The notes below the pieces were generated by a model that was given only the letters and a program-made list of their open reading frames with translations, was not told where the DNA came from and did no database searches. Shown piece after piece: positions 63,850-64,000 of a stretch of DNA of 64,000 nucleotides; position 1 is the stretch's first letter, and each line of letters begins with the position of its first letter. The position numbers were made by a program, and so were the translations under genes. The stretch covers positions 1 through 64,000 of the forward strand of contig JBBRZE010000001.1 in NCBI GenBank assembly GCA_038236995.1, given 5' to 3'. The DNA is from JAAFHB01 sp038236995 (GTDB lineage Bacteria; Bacteroidota; Bacteroidia; Bacteroidales; Prolixibacteraceae).

Positions 63850-63867
63850 GACGCGACGCATCGCGTC
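63850..63867. repeat. Second RAYT-associated palindrome
   Basis: Seven-base stem GACGCGA / TCGCGTC with loop CGCA, in the second half of the transposase frame (RRDATHRVNT). It shares its core with the 28-bp palindrome at 63528. Confidence 0.8.
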
Positions 63868-64000
63868 AATACCACCACCCCCACCACCGAATACCAAAAT
63901 ACATTTGCACCACAATCCAAGAATTTGGCATCGATAATTCGGGGATTCAAATCGTCGGTAACCATTAACGCCCAGAAAATAAACGCCAATTTTGGATGGC

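Larger units (their letters stand above)
63347..64000 (+). pseudogene. REP-associated tyrosine transposase (RAYT, IS200-like), frameshifted and cut by the window edge
   Basis: The first frame (63347-63664) starts like a RAYT: SDRFQDKYRIPSARLRNWDYGS..YFVTICTQGRECFFGEI. It shifts frame after NLKW; the following frame, from about 63649, reads GEFVVMPNHFHAIIIIGENK, whose HFH (63673-63681) is the HUH metal/catalytic motif, and continues to the edge with PQSKNLASIIRGFKSSVT. Adding one G to the GGG run near 63648-63650 restores one frame, so a one-base deletion (real or sequencing) separates them. Two insertions of RDAMHRVST-type palindromic sequence lie inside. The catalytic Tyr should lie beyond the window. 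Confidence 0.82.

Overview
The window is chromosomal DNA of a member of the Bacteroidota, most likely a Bacteroidales/Marinilabiliales-type organism. This rests on a PorZ-like type IX secretion protein, separate GlsA/GlsB glycine-lipid acyltransferases, several promoters of the Bacteroidota form (TTTG, 19 bp, TAnnTTTG), lipoprotein signals typical of the phylum, an FtsZ ending in the Bacteroidales-type NNSFLHD tail, and a RAYT transposase with RDAMHRVST-type repeats. The species cannot be named from sequence alone.

Layout. 1-3 kb: the end of a truncated gene, then two tandem paralogues of unknown function whose first ~45 bp are almost identical. 3-10.4 kb: an amidase lipoprotein, a propeller/phosphoesterase exoprotein, a beta-barrel protein and a TGS-uridine-kinase-like protein, with a foldback element between the first two. 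10.4-14.5 kb: carotenoid genes crtI-crtB and a patatin phospholipase. 14.7-22.3 kb: RdgB, PorZ, RecO, an aminotransferase-fold protein that has lost its PLP-anchoring lysine, tRNA-Arg(CCU) behind a textbook promoter, and an orphan hybrid-free sensor kinase. 22.3-33.5 kb: PhoA, TerC, an AlbA_2 protein, a U32 protein, an AhpD-like protein, MiaB, a SPOR protein, a large PurF-like enzyme and the GlsA-GlsB pair.

34.0-50.5 kb is a complete dcw cluster (mraZ, rsmH, ftsL-like, ftsI, murE, mraY, murD, ftsW, murG, murC, ftsQ, ftsA) in which ftsZ is present twice in tandem. The downstream copy has the normal C-terminal peptide. The upstream copy lacks it and ends in an amphipathic segment resembling the membrane-targeting tail of FtsA encoded just upstream. 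This is the most interesting system in the window: a two-FtsZ division operon in which one paralogue may bind the membrane by itself.

50.5-57.3 kb holds YqeY, SodB, MsrB, a 39-residue membrane peptide, a TlpA-type lipoprotein, an acyltransferase, an OsmC protein and an unknown protein. From 57.3 kb the window is accessory-like: a 243-bp MITE-like element with perfect 17-bp terminal inverted repeats and a 9-bp target duplication, an FN3 protein, an eleven-unit 21-bp minisatellite, a PAS-LuxR regulator behind a dyad, an AT-rich stretch with two operonic unknowns and a TPR protein, and a frameshifted RAYT gene with internal palindromes running off the end.

All family assignments come from reading motifs; no database search was possible.
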